The position numbers and the translations under genes were made by a program. Of a stretch of 16,583 nt of DNA, positions 6,475 through 14,852 are shown in pieces. The number at the start of each line of letters is the position of its first letter. The stretch's first letter is position 1. The DNA is from Caryophanales bacterium UBA5732 (GTDB lineage: Bacteria > Bacillota_I > Bacilli_A > Izemoplasmatales > Hujiaoplasmataceae), in contig DIGC01000003.1 in the NCBI GenBank assembly GCA_002419445.1, forward strand, positions 1 to 16,583, given 5' to 3'. Under the pieces are notes generated by a model that worked only from the letters and a program-made list of their open reading frames with translations, ran no database searches and was not told where the DNA came from.

Positions 6475-8298
6475 ATGGCGAAAGGAAGTATTGATTTCGA
6501 TAACGATATTAATCGTAAACGAAATATGTCTGATTTTGAAATTATCAAAAGGTTATTGAATTATGTCCAGCCATTTATAAAACCGATTCTTATCGCTTTT
6601 CTCTTAGTTTTGATTGTGGTAGGTTTAGATTTGATTGGCCCATTATTTGTCTCTGAAGTATTAGACGCTTTAGGTGAAGATGAAATACCATACATCAAAA
6701 TCATCATCATTGTTATTCTGTACTTATTAGCTTTATTCTTAGGCGCGTTTGTCGCTTATAAACAAACGATAATTCTCCAAATTACAGGTCAAAAGATTAT
6801 CTATAATATCCGTCAAGATGTTTTTGAACATATTGAGAGATTATCGATTTCACAGTATAACAAAGTACCGATTGGTAAACTTGTGACTAGAGCGACGTCG
6901 GATGTTGATACTTTAAATATGCTTTATACGGATGTCATCATTAATCTTTTAAGAGATACTTTAACCATCATCGGCGTCTTTGTGATTATGTTTATCAAAT
7001 CGCCGTTAATGGCGCTTTACATTTTAGCTTTAACGCCTGCGATTTTCTTTGTTTCTTGGGCTTTTAGAAAGTTCTCAAGGAAAGCTTATCGGAAAGTCAG
7101 AACCAATGTAGCGATTATCAACGCCTTTTTGTCGGAACATTTATCAGGGATGAAGTTGATTCAAATCTTTAATCGCGAAGACAAAAAATATCAAGAATTC
7201 GTTGATAAGAATAGAAAGCTGAATCACTCACATTTACAAAGAGTTTTAGCTTTCAGTTTATATCGTCCGACAATTTATTTATTGTATATAGCCGCAATCA
7301 TTATTATTTTATGGGTCGGCTCCAATCAAGTGCTTGAAGGTATTATTACCTATGGAGTCTTGTTTGCCTTTACACAATATATCGACCGCTTTTTCCATCC
7401 GATTCAGAATTTAGCTGAACAATTTGATACCTTACAATCTGCCTTTACCTCAGGAGAAAGAATATTTGATATTCTTGATGAACTGCCGGTAATTCAAGAC
7501 AGTCCTAATGCGATTGAATTAGAAGAGTTTAAGGGGAAAATTGAATTTAAGAATGTATGGTTTGCCTACAATGAAGGCGAGTGGGTCCTAAGGGATGTCT
7601 CTTTTGTTGTAGACGCAAAACAAACAATGGCTTTAGTTGGCGCTACTGGCTCAGGTAAATCCACGATAATCAGTCTAATAGTTAGGAATTATGATATTCA
7701 ACAGGGTGAAATATTAATCGATGATATTAACATTAAAGATATTAAATTAGATAGTTTGCGAAGAAATATAGGTCAAATGTTACAAGATGTTTTCTTGTTT
7801 TCTGGTACGATTGAATCAAACATTCGTTTACGCGATGAGACCATTACCGATAAAGAAATCTTGGAATCATGCAAATATGTCAATGCTGACCAATTCATTC
7901 AAAAGCTACCGCAAAAATATGATGAACCGGTTAGAGAACGCGGCAATAATTTCTCATCAGGCCAGAAACAATTATTATCATTTGCAAGAACGTTAGTTCA
8001 TAAACCGGCGATGATGATTCTCGATGAAGCTACAGCCAATATTGATACTGAAACGGAAAAGCTGATTCAAGAGAGTTTGAAGAAGATGATGAATATCGGA
8101 ACGACAATCGTTGTTGCTCACCGTTTATCGACGATTCAACACGCTAATCAAATAATTGTGATGCGCAAAGGTAAAATTATTGAAAAAGGCACTCATCAAG
8201 ATTTGCTGAAAAACAAGGGTCATTATTACCAACTATATCAATTACAATATGATAGAAGCATTACGGAAAACATGGAATTGATTAACTTAAAATTATAA
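6475..8298 (+). CDS. Heterodimeric ABC exporter subunit B, pair 1 (catalytic-Glu half)
   Basis: Partner half-exporter of the YheH/MdlB/TM288 type. It has a hydrophobic membrane domain through about residue 320 and an ATPase domain from about 355. Motifs: Walker A GATGSGKST at 389-397 (K395), Q-loop Q437, signature FSSGQ at 493-497, Walker B with D517 and catalytic E518, and H-loop H549. The signature departs from LSGGQ at two positions. This signature faces the Walker motif of subunit A, which lacks Glu; both faults therefore fall in the same ATP site, leaving the other intact. The ATG directly abuts the TAA of subunit A, with the Shine-Dalgarno sequence GGTGAGGTGA inside the end of that gene, so translation is likely coupled. 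A terminator follows the stop. The 607 residues are usual. Substrate unknown. Confidence 0.93.
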   Translation: MAKGSIDFDNDINRKRNMSDFEIIKRLLNYVQPFIKPILIAFLLVLIVVGLDLIGPLFVSEVLDALGEDEIPYIKIIIIVILYLLALFLGAFVAYKQTIILQITGQKIIYNIRQDVFEHIERLSISQYNKVPIGKLVTRATSDVDTLNMLYTDVIINLLRDTLTIIGVFVIMFIKSPLMALYILALTPAIFFVSWAFRKFSRKAYRKVRTNVAIINAFLSEHLSGMKLIQIFNREDKKYQEFVDKNRKLNHSHLQRVLAFSLYRPTIYLLYIAAIIIILWVGSNQVLEGIITYGVLFAFTQYIDRFFHPIQNLAEQFDTLQSAFTSGERIFDILDELPVIQDSPNAIELEEFKGKIEFKNVWFAYNEGEWVLRDVSFVVDAKQTMALVGATGSGKSTIISLIVRNYDIQQGEILIDDINIKDIKLDSLRRNIGQMLQDVFLFSGTIESNIRLRDETITDKEILESCKYVNADQFIQKLPQKYDEPVRERGNNFSSGQKQLLSFARTLVHKPAMMILDEATANIDTETEKLIQESLKKMMNIGTTIVVAHRLSTIQHANQIIVMRKGKIIEKGTHQDLLKNKGHYYQLYQLQYDRSITENMELINLKL

Positions 8299-8300
8299 CT

Positions 8301-8331
8301 AAAAATCCCGGAATATTACCTGGGATTTTTT
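8301..8331 (+). terminator. Rho-independent terminator after ABC pair 1
   Basis: AAAAATCCC (8301-8309) pairs with GGGATTTTT (8322-8330). Inner GG/CC pairs extend the stem past a one-base bulge. The T run of the descending arm serves as the U tract. It ends the pair-1 transcript just before the marR promoter. Confidence 0.75.
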
Positions 8332-8339
8332 ACTAAAAC

Positions 8340-8365
8340 AAATTAGTTGACAACACAACTAATTT
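8340..8365 (+). promoter_or_regulatory. Predicted MarR operator (perfect 10-bp inverted repeat)
   Basis: AAATTAGTTG (8340-8349) and CAACTAATTT (8356-8365) are exact reverse complements separated by 6 bases. The repeat covers the -35 box and most of the promoter spacer, the classic position for a MarR-family autorepressor site, and the first gene downstream encodes a MarR protein. The site is seen directly; binding is inferred. Confidence 0.75.
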
Positions 8366-8375
8366 AATATATACT
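8347..8375 (+). promoter_or_regulatory. SigA-type promoter of the marR-ABC operon
   Basis: A perfect TTGACA at 8347-8352, 17 bases of spacer, then TATACT at 8370-8375. This is one of the best promoters in the window, which suits a repressed operon. Transcription should start near 8382, and the marR Shine-Dalgarno sequence AGGGGG lies at 8396-8401. Confidence 0.85.
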
Positions 8376-8407
8376 GAATAAGTAAAGTCATTATCAGGGG
8401 GTAAAAA

Positions 8408-8842
8408 ATGGAAAAAAGATATGATCATATGGTCAGTAAGTATCACCACCGTTTTTTAGAAGAAAGATTCAAAGATTTAGCGATTAATCGTTCAGAAGCA
8501 CCTTATTTGAAGATTATCTATAAATCTGAGACAATCAAGATGAACGATTTGATTGCTAAGTTCTTTTTCCATAAATCACATACGACCAGAGTTATCAAAT
8601 CATTGGTTAGTGATGGTTATGTTTTAAAAGCAGTTGATCCCGAAGATAAAAGGGGATATATCTTAACGATTTCCGACAAAGGAAAAATGATTGGTAAAAA
8701 GATTAGTAAAGTTATGGATGAATGGGAAGAATTAATGGATAGTTTCTTAGAAAAAGAAGAAATAGAATATCTACAAAATATACAAAAGAAAATTTATGAC
8801 AAGTTAAGAGATTATTTTCAGGAGGAAGATACCAATGACTAA
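8408..8842 (+). CDS. MarR family transcriptional regulator
   Basis: Small winged-helix repressor, 144 residues, the usual MarR size. N- and C-terminal helices provide dimerisation. The DNA-reading helix is about 56-68 (around KSHTTRVIKSLV), followed by the wing with DPEDKRGYILTISDKG at 77-92, which contains the family's D-x-R feature (D80, R82) and LTxSxKG. MarR dimers bind short palindromes and release them when a small ligand (often a phenolic compound, antimicrobial or fatty-acid derivative) binds. A perfect inverted repeat lies over its own promoter, so autorepression is likely. The gene overlaps the following ABC gene by 8 bases, placing that exporter under its control. A second copy of the operator lies at the degV promoter. 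The ligand cannot be deduced. Confidence 0.93.
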   Translation: MEKRYDHMVSKYHHRFLEERFKDLAINRSEAPYLKIIYKSETIKMNDLIAKFFFHKSHTTRVIKSLVSDGYVLKAVDPEDKRGYILTISDKGKMIGKKISKVMDEWEELMDSFLEKEEIEYLQNIQKKIYDKLRDYFQEEDTND

Positions 8843-10679
8843 ACTACTTAAATATTTAAAACCTTATTGGTTAAAGGTTAGTCTAATTTTTGTTTTAGTA
8901 TCACTTGTTTCGGTGGGAATGTTATTGTTGCCGGATTACATGAGCGATATGATCGCTGAAGGCATCAGAGCTGAATTTAGCGAATTTAATTCTACAACCG
9001 GTCAATATGAGATTGTCGACATTTGTGATGTTGAAGCTAACCCTACTACATGTTTAGTCAATCAAAAATCAGATTTTAACGTGATTTTAAAATACGGCGG
9101 ATACATGTTAGGCGTTACTCTAGTGTCTTCAGTCGCCTTCATTGGTTTAATGTATCTTTCTAGTGATGTCGGCGCACAGTTCGGCCGTGACATCAGAAGA
9201 GATTATTATCAGAAAATCACTTCAGTTTCAGTCTATGAAACTGATAAATTTGGTACTTCGACTTTAATCACTAGAGCGACTAATGACATTATGCAAGTAC
9301 AGAACTTTATGATTATGGCTCTGAGAATGCTTTTAAGAATTCCGATAGTCTTTATCGGCGCTTCAATCTTTGCGTTTCAAAAATCATTGGATCTATCTTT
9401 ACCGATTTTCGCCGGTGTCGGCTTATTAATGGTTCTCATCGTTATCGTTTTTATCTTAGTTGTGCCTTTATTTAAATTAGTTCAAAAGAAAATTGATCAA
9501 TTGACTTTAGTTACTAGAGAATCAATCAAGGGTGTTAGAGTTATCAGAGCTTTTGGCCAAGGGGATAGAGAAGTAAAAAGATTCGAAGAAACTAATGATG
9601 ATTTAACTTCTGTGAATTATAAGGCCGGAAAGATTATGTCTTATCTAAATCCGCTTATCAATCTTTTGTTTAACGTTGTAATGCTTGGCGTTACTTATAC
9701 GGCTTTTAGAATGGTTTTATCGGGAACAATCATGGATTACCGAGGATTAGGAGATGTTTCTGCAGTAATGCAGTATGCAACATTAATTCTCTTTAGCATT
9801 TTAATGTTAACATTTACCTTTATCATGTTTCCAAGAGCACAGGTTTCGGCAAAAAGAATTGTTGAAGTTTTAGAACTAGAAACATCAATTATCGATACTG
9901 AATCAACGGAATTTAATGATCATGAATTTACAGGAAAAGTAGAATTTAGAGATGTTTGTTTTAAATTTCCGGATGCGGAAGTTAATGTTTTAGATAATAT
10001 TAGTTTTGAAGCTAATCCTGGTGAAGTTGTAGCTCTAATTGGTTCAACCGGTTCTGGTAAGTCTACTGTTGTTAATTTATTACCTAGATTTTTTGATATA
10101 AGTTGTGGAGAATTATTGATTGACGATATCGCGATTAAAGACATAAAATTAAAAAAATTAAGGTCTTTGATTGGGTTTGTTCCTCAAACCGCTTCACTCT
10201 TCTCAGGAACAATTAAATCAAATATTGCTTATGGGACAAATGATGCCACTGACGAACAAATTAAAGAAGCTGCGGAAATTGCACAAGCAAGCGAATTTAT
10301 TAATGAATTGGAAAATGGTTTTGATTCTGAAGTAGATCAAGGCGGAGTTAATTTTTCTGGTGGTCAAAAACAAAGATTATCAATTGCTAGAGCTTTGATT
10401 AGAAAACCTAAAATCTATATTTTTGATGATAGTTTCTCTGCACTTGATTTTAAAACTGATTCAGCTTTAAGAAAAGCACTTAAAGAAAACATTAAAGACG
10501 CAACTGTTTTTATCGTCACACAAAGAATTGGAACTATCATGAATGCCGATAAAATTATCGTTCTCCATGAGGGAAAAATAATCGCTATTGGTAAACATGA
10601 GGAATTAATTAAAACCTGTGATGTTTACCGTGAAATTGCTATGTCACAACTTGAAGAGGGGGAGATTAAAAATGTCTGA
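8835..10679 (+). CDS. Heterodimeric ABC exporter subunit A, pair 2 (degenerate-site half)
   Basis: Half-size ABC exporter, 614 residues, with membrane domain to about 335 and ATPase domain from about 365. Motifs: Walker A GSTGSGKST at 403-411 (K409), Q-loop Q451, signature FSGGQ at 507-511, and Walker B ending D531-D532. The H-loop residue is Gln (Q563 in VTQRIGT) instead of His. Loss of both the catalytic Glu and the switch His makes this Walker site strongly degenerate, more so than in pair 1. Between the first two helices is an extended polar loop (about 40-85) with C64 and C73, probably outside the cell and able to form a disulfide. The gene begins inside marR with AGGAGG at 8820-8825, and its stop overlaps the start of subunit B. 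MarR-controlled pairs of this type are commonly multidrug or antimicrobial-peptide exporters; the substrate is inferred only at that level. Confidence 0.93.
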   Translation: MTKLLKYLKPYWLKVSLIFVLVSLVSVGMLLLPDYMSDMIAEGIRAEFSEFNSTTGQYEIVDICDVEANPTTCLVNQKSDFNVILKYGGYMLGVTLVSSVAFIGLMYLSSDVGAQFGRDIRRDYYQKITSVSVYETDKFGTSTLITRATNDIMQVQNFMIMALRMLLRIPIVFIGASIFAFQKSLDLSLPIFAGVGLLMVLIVIVFILVVPLFKLVQKKIDQLTLVTRESIKGVRVIRAFGQGDREVKRFEETNDDLTSVNYKAGKIMSYLNPLINLLFNVVMLGVTYTAFRMVLSGTIMDYRGLGDVSAVMQYATLILFSILMLTFTFIMFPRAQVSAKRIVEVLELETSIIDTESTEFNDHEFTGKVEFRDVCFKFPDAEVNVLDNISFEANPGEVVALIGSTGSGKSTVVNLLPRFFDISCGELLIDDIAIKDIKLKKLRSLIGFVPQTASLFSGTIKSNIAYGTNDATDEQIKEAAEIAQASEFINELENGFDSEVDQGGVNFSGGQKQRLSIARALIRKPKIYIFDDSFSALDFKTDSALRKALKENIKDATVFIVTQRIGTIMNADKIIVLHEGKIIAIGKHEELIKTCDVYREIAMSQLEEGEIKNV

Positions 10680-12540
10680 TAAAAATAACCAAAACACTTC
10701 TTCTCCGAAAATAAAACCTGCTCAAGGACCAGGGCATGGAATGCCACTCGGTAGACCGGCAGAAAAAGCTAAAGATTTCAAAGGTACGACAAAGCGATTA
10801 ATTAAATATATCGGTCAATATGGTTTACAAATGCTAGTGGTGATTGTCGTTGCGATTATTGTTACGCTTCTAGCGGTAATAGCTCCTAATTATTCCAGGT
10901 ACATAATTAATGACTTACAAGAAATGATTATGGGCACTTTAACAAATGACGAAGGTGTAGCTAGGATTACTTCATATTTATACATAATCATTGGGTTATA
11001 TGTCTTAAACTTCATCATGTCATTGATCATGCATTTAATAGGTAATAAGGTAAGCATTTATATCGGTAGAAAAATGCGTAATGATTTAAGAGATAAGTTA
11101 GAAAAATTACCTATCAAATATTTTGATTCTAAGCAAACTGGTAATGTCCTTTCGGTTTTCTCGAATGATGTTGATGTTGTAACTAATTCAATTCAGCAAA
11201 GTTTAATTAACATTATTTCTTCATTCTTTTCAATTGTAGGAATATTAGTGATGATGTTTATCATCTCATGGCGTTTAACGATTATCGCACTATTGATATT
11301 ACCGTTATTTATTTTTTCGACTTCGACGATTGCTAAAAAGTCGCAATCTAAATTTATTCGCCAGCAAAAACAATTAGGGAATTTGAACGGTAACATCGAA
11401 GAGGTTTTTTCAGCTAATAAAATAGTTAAACTTTTTGGTAAAGAAGAAGAATCCTTTAATGAGTTTCAAAAAATCAATGTTGGTTTAACTACTGACATGA
11501 GAGATGCACAATTCTTAAGTGGATTAATCAGACCGATTATGGAATTTATCTCAAATATCGGCTATGTAGCGGTGGTAATTGTCGGTGGGATATTAGCTGG
11601 CGCAACCAATCCGTTAAAAATCGGTGATATTACAATTTTTATTATGTATCAAAAAAACTTTGTCAATCCGATTTTAAATATTGCTAACGTCATCAATCAA
11701 CTTCAATCAACGATTGCCGGTGCCGAGAGAATTTTTGAGGTTTTAGATGAAGCCGAAGAAAATCAAGAATTCACGACCCTAACAGTTGATCAAGATCATT
11801 TTAAGGGTCATGTTGAATTTAAGAATATCGATTTTTCTTACACTGAAGAACAAGAATTAATCAAAGGTTTAAACTTAGAAGTTTTACCTGGAAAACAAAT
11901 TGCAATCGTCGGTCCGACAGGAGCCGGTAAAACAACTTTAGTAAATCTTTTGATGCGGTTTTATGAAGTTAATAAGGGCGATATTTATATTGACGGAATT
12001 AAATCGACCGATTATCCACGCCCAATCTTAAGAAAGCAATTTGGAATGGTTTTACAAGATACATGGCTGTTTTCCGGAACAATAAAAGAAAATATCGCAT
12101 ATGGTAAACCGGACGCAACCGATCAAGAAATCATTGAAGCTTGTAAACAAGCTCATGTTCATCATTATATCGAGACTTTACCAAAAGGCTATGATACATT
12201 CCTAAAAGAAGATGCAGATAACATTTCTAAAGGCCAAAAACAACTTTTAACAATTGCTCGTGCAATTCTATTTGATCCTAATATTTTGATTCTTGATGAA
12301 GCGACTTCCTCTGTTGATACCAGAACTGAAAGTTACATTCAAAATGCAATGTCGTTTATGATGGAAGGTAAAACAAGTTTTGTAATTGCCCATCGCCTAT
12401 CAACAATAAAAAAAGCTAATTTAATCTTAGTTATGAATCATGGTAGTATTGTGGAACAAGGAAATCATAAAGAGTTACTGGCTAAAAATGGAGTGTATGC
12501 GGAACTCTATAATTCACAATTTTTAAATCAACAAATTTAA
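10672..12540 (+). CDS. Heterodimeric ABC exporter subunit B, pair 2 (catalytic-Glu half)
   Basis: Partner half-exporter, 622 residues from the chosen ATG at 10672. This start has GAGGGGGAG about eight bases upstream and overlaps the end of subunit A by 8 bases. The frame is open back to an ATG at 10618, but that lies inside subunit A and has no such site. The Gly/Pro/Lys-rich cytoplasmic tail (1-40, with AEKAKDFKGTTKRL before the first helix) is typical of YheH/MdlB-type partners. Motifs: Walker A GPTGAGKTT at 414-422 (K420), Q-loop Q462, deviant signature ISKGQ at 518-522, Walker B with D542 and E543, and H574. The deviant signature pairs with the degenerate Walker site of subunit A. A terminator follows directly. 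Confidence 0.93.
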   Translation: MSDKNNQNTSSPKIKPAQGPGHGMPLGRPAEKAKDFKGTTKRLIKYIGQYGLQMLVVIVVAIIVTLLAVIAPNYSRYIINDLQEMIMGTLTNDEGVARITSYLYIIIGLYVLNFIMSLIMHLIGNKVSIYIGRKMRNDLRDKLEKLPIKYFDSKQTGNVLSVFSNDVDVVTNSIQQSLINIISSFFSIVGILVMMFIISWRLTIIALLILPLFIFSTSTIAKKSQSKFIRQQKQLGNLNGNIEEVFSANKIVKLFGKEEESFNEFQKINVGLTTDMRDAQFLSGLIRPIMEFISNIGYVAVVIVGGILAGATNPLKIGDITIFIMYQKNFVNPILNIANVINQLQSTIAGAERIFEVLDEAEENQEFTTLTVDQDHFKGHVEFKNIDFSYTEEQELIKGLNLEVLPGKQIAIVGPTGAGKTTLVNLLMRFYEVNKGDIYIDGIKSTDYPRPILRKQFGMVLQDTWLFSGTIKENIAYGKPDATDQEIIEACKQAHVHHYIETLPKGYDTFLKEDADNISKGQKQLLTIARAILFDPNILILDEATSSVDTRTESYIQNAMSFMMEGKTSFVIAHRLSTIKKANLILVMNHGSIVEQGNHKELLAKNGVYAELYNSQFLNQQI

Positions 12541-12568
12541 AAAGAGGAAATTTTCCTCTTTTTCTTTT
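12541..12568 (+). terminator. Rho-independent terminator of the marR-ABC operon
   Basis: AAAGAGG (12541-12547) pairs with CCTCTTT (12555-12561), extendable by A-T pairs into the loop. It is followed by TTCTTTT. It starts on the base after the ABC stop codon. Confidence 0.82.
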
Positions 12569-12587
12569 ATAAAACCGATAAATTCTG

Positions 12588-12593
12588 TATAAT
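12588..12593 (+). promoter_or_regulatory. -10 element of the rimO-popT operon promoter
   Basis: A perfect TATAAT preceded directly by TG. No good -35 is seen (TTTTAT at 12565-12570 is the best at 17-base spacing). Transcription would start near 12600, after the ATG at 12598, which supports the later rimO start at 12622. Confidence 0.6.
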
Positions 12594-12621
12594 ATTTATG
12601 AATACTAAAGGTGGATTAAAA

Positions 12622-13932
12622 ATGAAAATAGGATTTATTAGTTTAGGTTGTGCAAAGAATTTAGTTGATTCCGAAATGATACTATCAGTACTAGAAAATG
12701 CGGGTTGCGAAATTATTCAAGATCCTAGTGAAGCTGACGCAATTTTTGTCAATACATGTGGATTTATTGAACCCGCAAAAAAAGAAGCAGTAGAAACGAT
12801 TGAAGAGATGCATACATATGGAAAAAAGTTAATAGTAGTCGGATGTTATGCCGAAAGATATAAAGAACAACTTTTAAAAGATATGCCTTATATTGACAGA
12901 GTGATTACTTTAGGAGATTATCCTAAAATTCATCTAATATTAAATGAGATATTCAATCAAGATGGATTAAAGTTCTTACCATTAAAATATGAAAATCGTC
13001 TCCTTGCGACTTCAGAGTTTTCACCGTATGTAAAAATAGGAGAAGGTTGTAATAATAATTGTACGTATTGTGCAATTCCTTTGATCAGAGGTAAATTTAG
13101 ATCAAGACCTCTTGATGAAGTAGTTAATGAATGTAAAAAACTGATTTCTAAAGGAGCTAAAGAACTCAATTTAATTTCCCAAGATACCACTAGATTTGGG
13201 AGAGACTTAAATCCAGAGAAAAAATCGTTATTACCAGATTTGATTAAAGAAATCGCTTTAATTCCCGGTATAAAAATGATTAGATTCTTATATTTGTATC
13301 CTGATGAAATAACTGACGAATTGTTAATGGAAGTTAAGAACAATCCTTTGGTTGTTCCATATTTTGATGTACCGATACAGCATATCTCTTCGAAAGTACT
13401 AAAAGCCATGAACAGAAGAGGTGGCGAAACTTTCTTAAGAGGTCTTTTCGCTAAGATTAAAAGATTAATTCCTGAAGCAATTATTAGGACGACATACATA
13501 GTTGGTTTCCCGGGCGAAAGCGAAGAAGATTTTAATATGTTATATCAATTTACTGAAGAGATGGAATTTGATCGTTTAGGAGTATTCACCTACTCCAAAG
13601 AAGAAGACACAGCTGCTTATGATTTTCTAGATGAGATTCCGGAAAATGTAAAACAAGAACGTCTTGATAAAATTATGAAATTACAGAAGAAGATTTCGAG
13701 AAAAAATAATAAAGCTTTCGCGGGAACAATTCATAAAACTTTAGTTGAAAATTTTGATCCTGAAACAAAATTTTATTACGGCAGGTCATACGCTTTTGCC
13801 CCAGACGATATTGACGGGATGATTGTTTTTCAATCAAATAAACTATTAGAAATCGGCGATTTTGTCAATGTAAAAATATCATCATCATATGGATACGATC
13901 TCATTGGTGATTATTTAAGTGAGGTGGAATAA
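12622..13932 (+). CDS. rimO: Ribosomal protein S12 methylthiotransferase
   Basis: Radical-SAM enzyme with two [4Fe-4S] clusters that adds a methylthio group to a conserved Asp of ribosomal protein S12. From the chosen start (436 residues), the N-terminal UPF0004 cluster ligands are C10 (ISLGCAKN), C46 (NTCGF) and C75 (VGCYAE). The radical-SAM CxxxCxxC is C143, C147, C150. MNRRGG and IRTTYIVGFPGE follow in the TIM barrel, and a C-terminal TRAM domain fills the last 60 or so residues. SLGCAKNLVDSE and the GEGCNN-CTYCAIP blocks favour RimO over the tRNA enzyme MiaB. The ATG at 12622 is preferred to the in-frame ATG at 12598 because AAAGGTGG (12607-12614) sits before it and the -10 box is too close to the earlier one. 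The stop overlaps popT (TAATG). Confidence 0.93.
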   Translation: MKIGFISLGCAKNLVDSEMILSVLENAGCEIIQDPSEADAIFVNTCGFIEPAKKEAVETIEEMHTYGKKLIVVGCYAERYKEQLLKDMPYIDRVITLGDYPKIHLILNEIFNQDGLKFLPLKYENRLLATSEFSPYVKIGEGCNNNCTYCAIPLIRGKFRSRPLDEVVNECKKLISKGAKELNLISQDTTRFGRDLNPEKKSLLPDLIKEIALIPGIKMIRFLYLYPDEITDELLMEVKNNPLVVPYFDVPIQHISSKVLKAMNRRGGETFLRGLFAKIKRLIPEAIIRTTYIVGFPGESEEDFNMLYQFTEEMEFDRLGVFTYSKEEDTAAYDFLDEIPENVKQERLDKIMKLQKKISRKNNKAFAGTIHKTLVENFDPETKFYYGRSYAFAPDDIDGMIVFQSNKLLEIGDFVNVKISSSYGYDLIGDYLSEVE

Positions 13933-14852
13933 TGTTCTTAGTGCTATTTTTAAAGGGGTTTTTGATTGGAATTGCTTTCATTATTCCTGGTGTTAGTGGC
14001 GGTACTTTAGCGATTTACCTAGGAATTTATCAAAAGCTCTTAGATTCCATCAGCAATATTTTTAAAGACTTTAAAAACTCTTTAAAATTTCTCTTTCCCC
14101 TCTTCTTAGGGATAGGAATATCAGTTGTCTCGCTAGCGAAACTATTTAGTATTTTATTAGATTGGAATAGTTTTATCATTCTCTTTTTCTTTATCGGTTT
14201 AATAGCTGGTGGGATTAAGTATATCTATAAAAAAATTGATTCGACAAAGGTAAGTTTATCAAGCGTCTTATCATTTATAATTCCATTTTTTCTCTTATTG
14301 GCAATTATAATAATTGATAAATCAAGGACTGCTTCGGGTATTGATTACTTTACATTTAATTTTTGGACTTATCTTTTATTAATTGTTTTAGGAATGGTTG
14401 CGTCGATAACGATGATTATTCCTGGTATATCCGGTTCAGCCGTTTTATTGGTTCTCGGTTTTTACACGGCGATTGTTTCTAATGCTGTCGGCAATATTCT
14501 TGATTTTGACAGTATAGTTTATAACTTGCAGGTAATTATTCCTTTTGCGGTTGGTGCGGCCATCGGCATCATTATTTTTAGCGGCCTGATTTCATCTTCA
14601 CTGAAGAAATTTCCTAATCAAACCTATTACGCGATATTAGGTTTTATAGTCGCTAGTATAATAGGGGTGTTTTTAGAAATTAAAGATCCTTCAACTGCGA
14701 TAAGCTTTTCCGATCAACTACCAATATTTAATAATTTAATCGTTTTTATTGGCGATAATATTTGGTCGGTTTTAGGTGGTTTAATCGCTTTTGTTGTCGG
14801 TTTTGTTGGCTCAAGAAATTTGACAAAATTTGAAGGGGGCAATAAGGGATGA
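13932..14852 (+). CDS. popT: DUF368 membrane protein, PopT-type polyprenyl-phosphate translocase
   Basis: Polytopic membrane protein, 306 residues, with about eight or more hydrophobic segments. The DUF368 hallmark is present twice, IIPGVSGGT at 17-25 and IIPGISGSA at 162-170, which reflects the internal repeat of the family. DUF368 proteins (PopT) have been shown to be one of two broadly conserved families that return undecaprenyl phosphate across the membrane for reuse as the lipid carrier of wall and surface polymers. Function here is transferred from the family. The start overlaps the rimO stop by one base, with GAGGTGG inside rimO. The stop overlaps the M20 gene by ATGA, so all are co-translated. 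If the host proves to lack peptidoglycan, the carrier would serve glycolipid or glycoprotein synthesis instead. Confidence 0.85.
   Translation: MFLVLFLKGFLIGIAFIIPGVSGGTLAIYLGIYQKLLDSISNIFKDFKNSLKFLFPLFLGIGISVVSLAKLFSILLDWNSFIILFFFIGLIAGGIKYIYKKIDSTKVSLSSVLSFIIPFFLLLAIIIIDKSRTASGIDYFTFNFWTYLLLIVLGMVASITMIIPGISGSAVLLVLGFYTAIVSNAVGNILDFDSIVYNLQVIIPFAVGAAIGIIIFSGLISSSLKKFPNQTYYAILGFIVASIIGVFLEIKDPSTAISFSDQLPIFNNLIVFIGDNIWSVLGGLIAFVVGFVGSRNLTKFEGGNKG

Noticed and set aside
10618..10671. Earlier start for the pair-2 B subunit
   Set aside because: The extra 18 residues lie inside subunit A, have no Shine-Dalgarno sequence and do not resemble the family; 10672 has GAGGGGGAG at good spacing.
12598..12621. 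Earlier ATG for rimO
   Set aside because: It is five bases from the -10 box, so it would precede the likely transcript start, and the family begins with the MKIGFISLGC-type N-terminus.
12957..13499. Long minus-strand open frame (180 codons) opposite rimO
   Set aside because: rimO is certain on the plus strand with all six cluster cysteines; the opposite frame has no ribosome-binding site or recognisable domain and is a by-product of codon composition.
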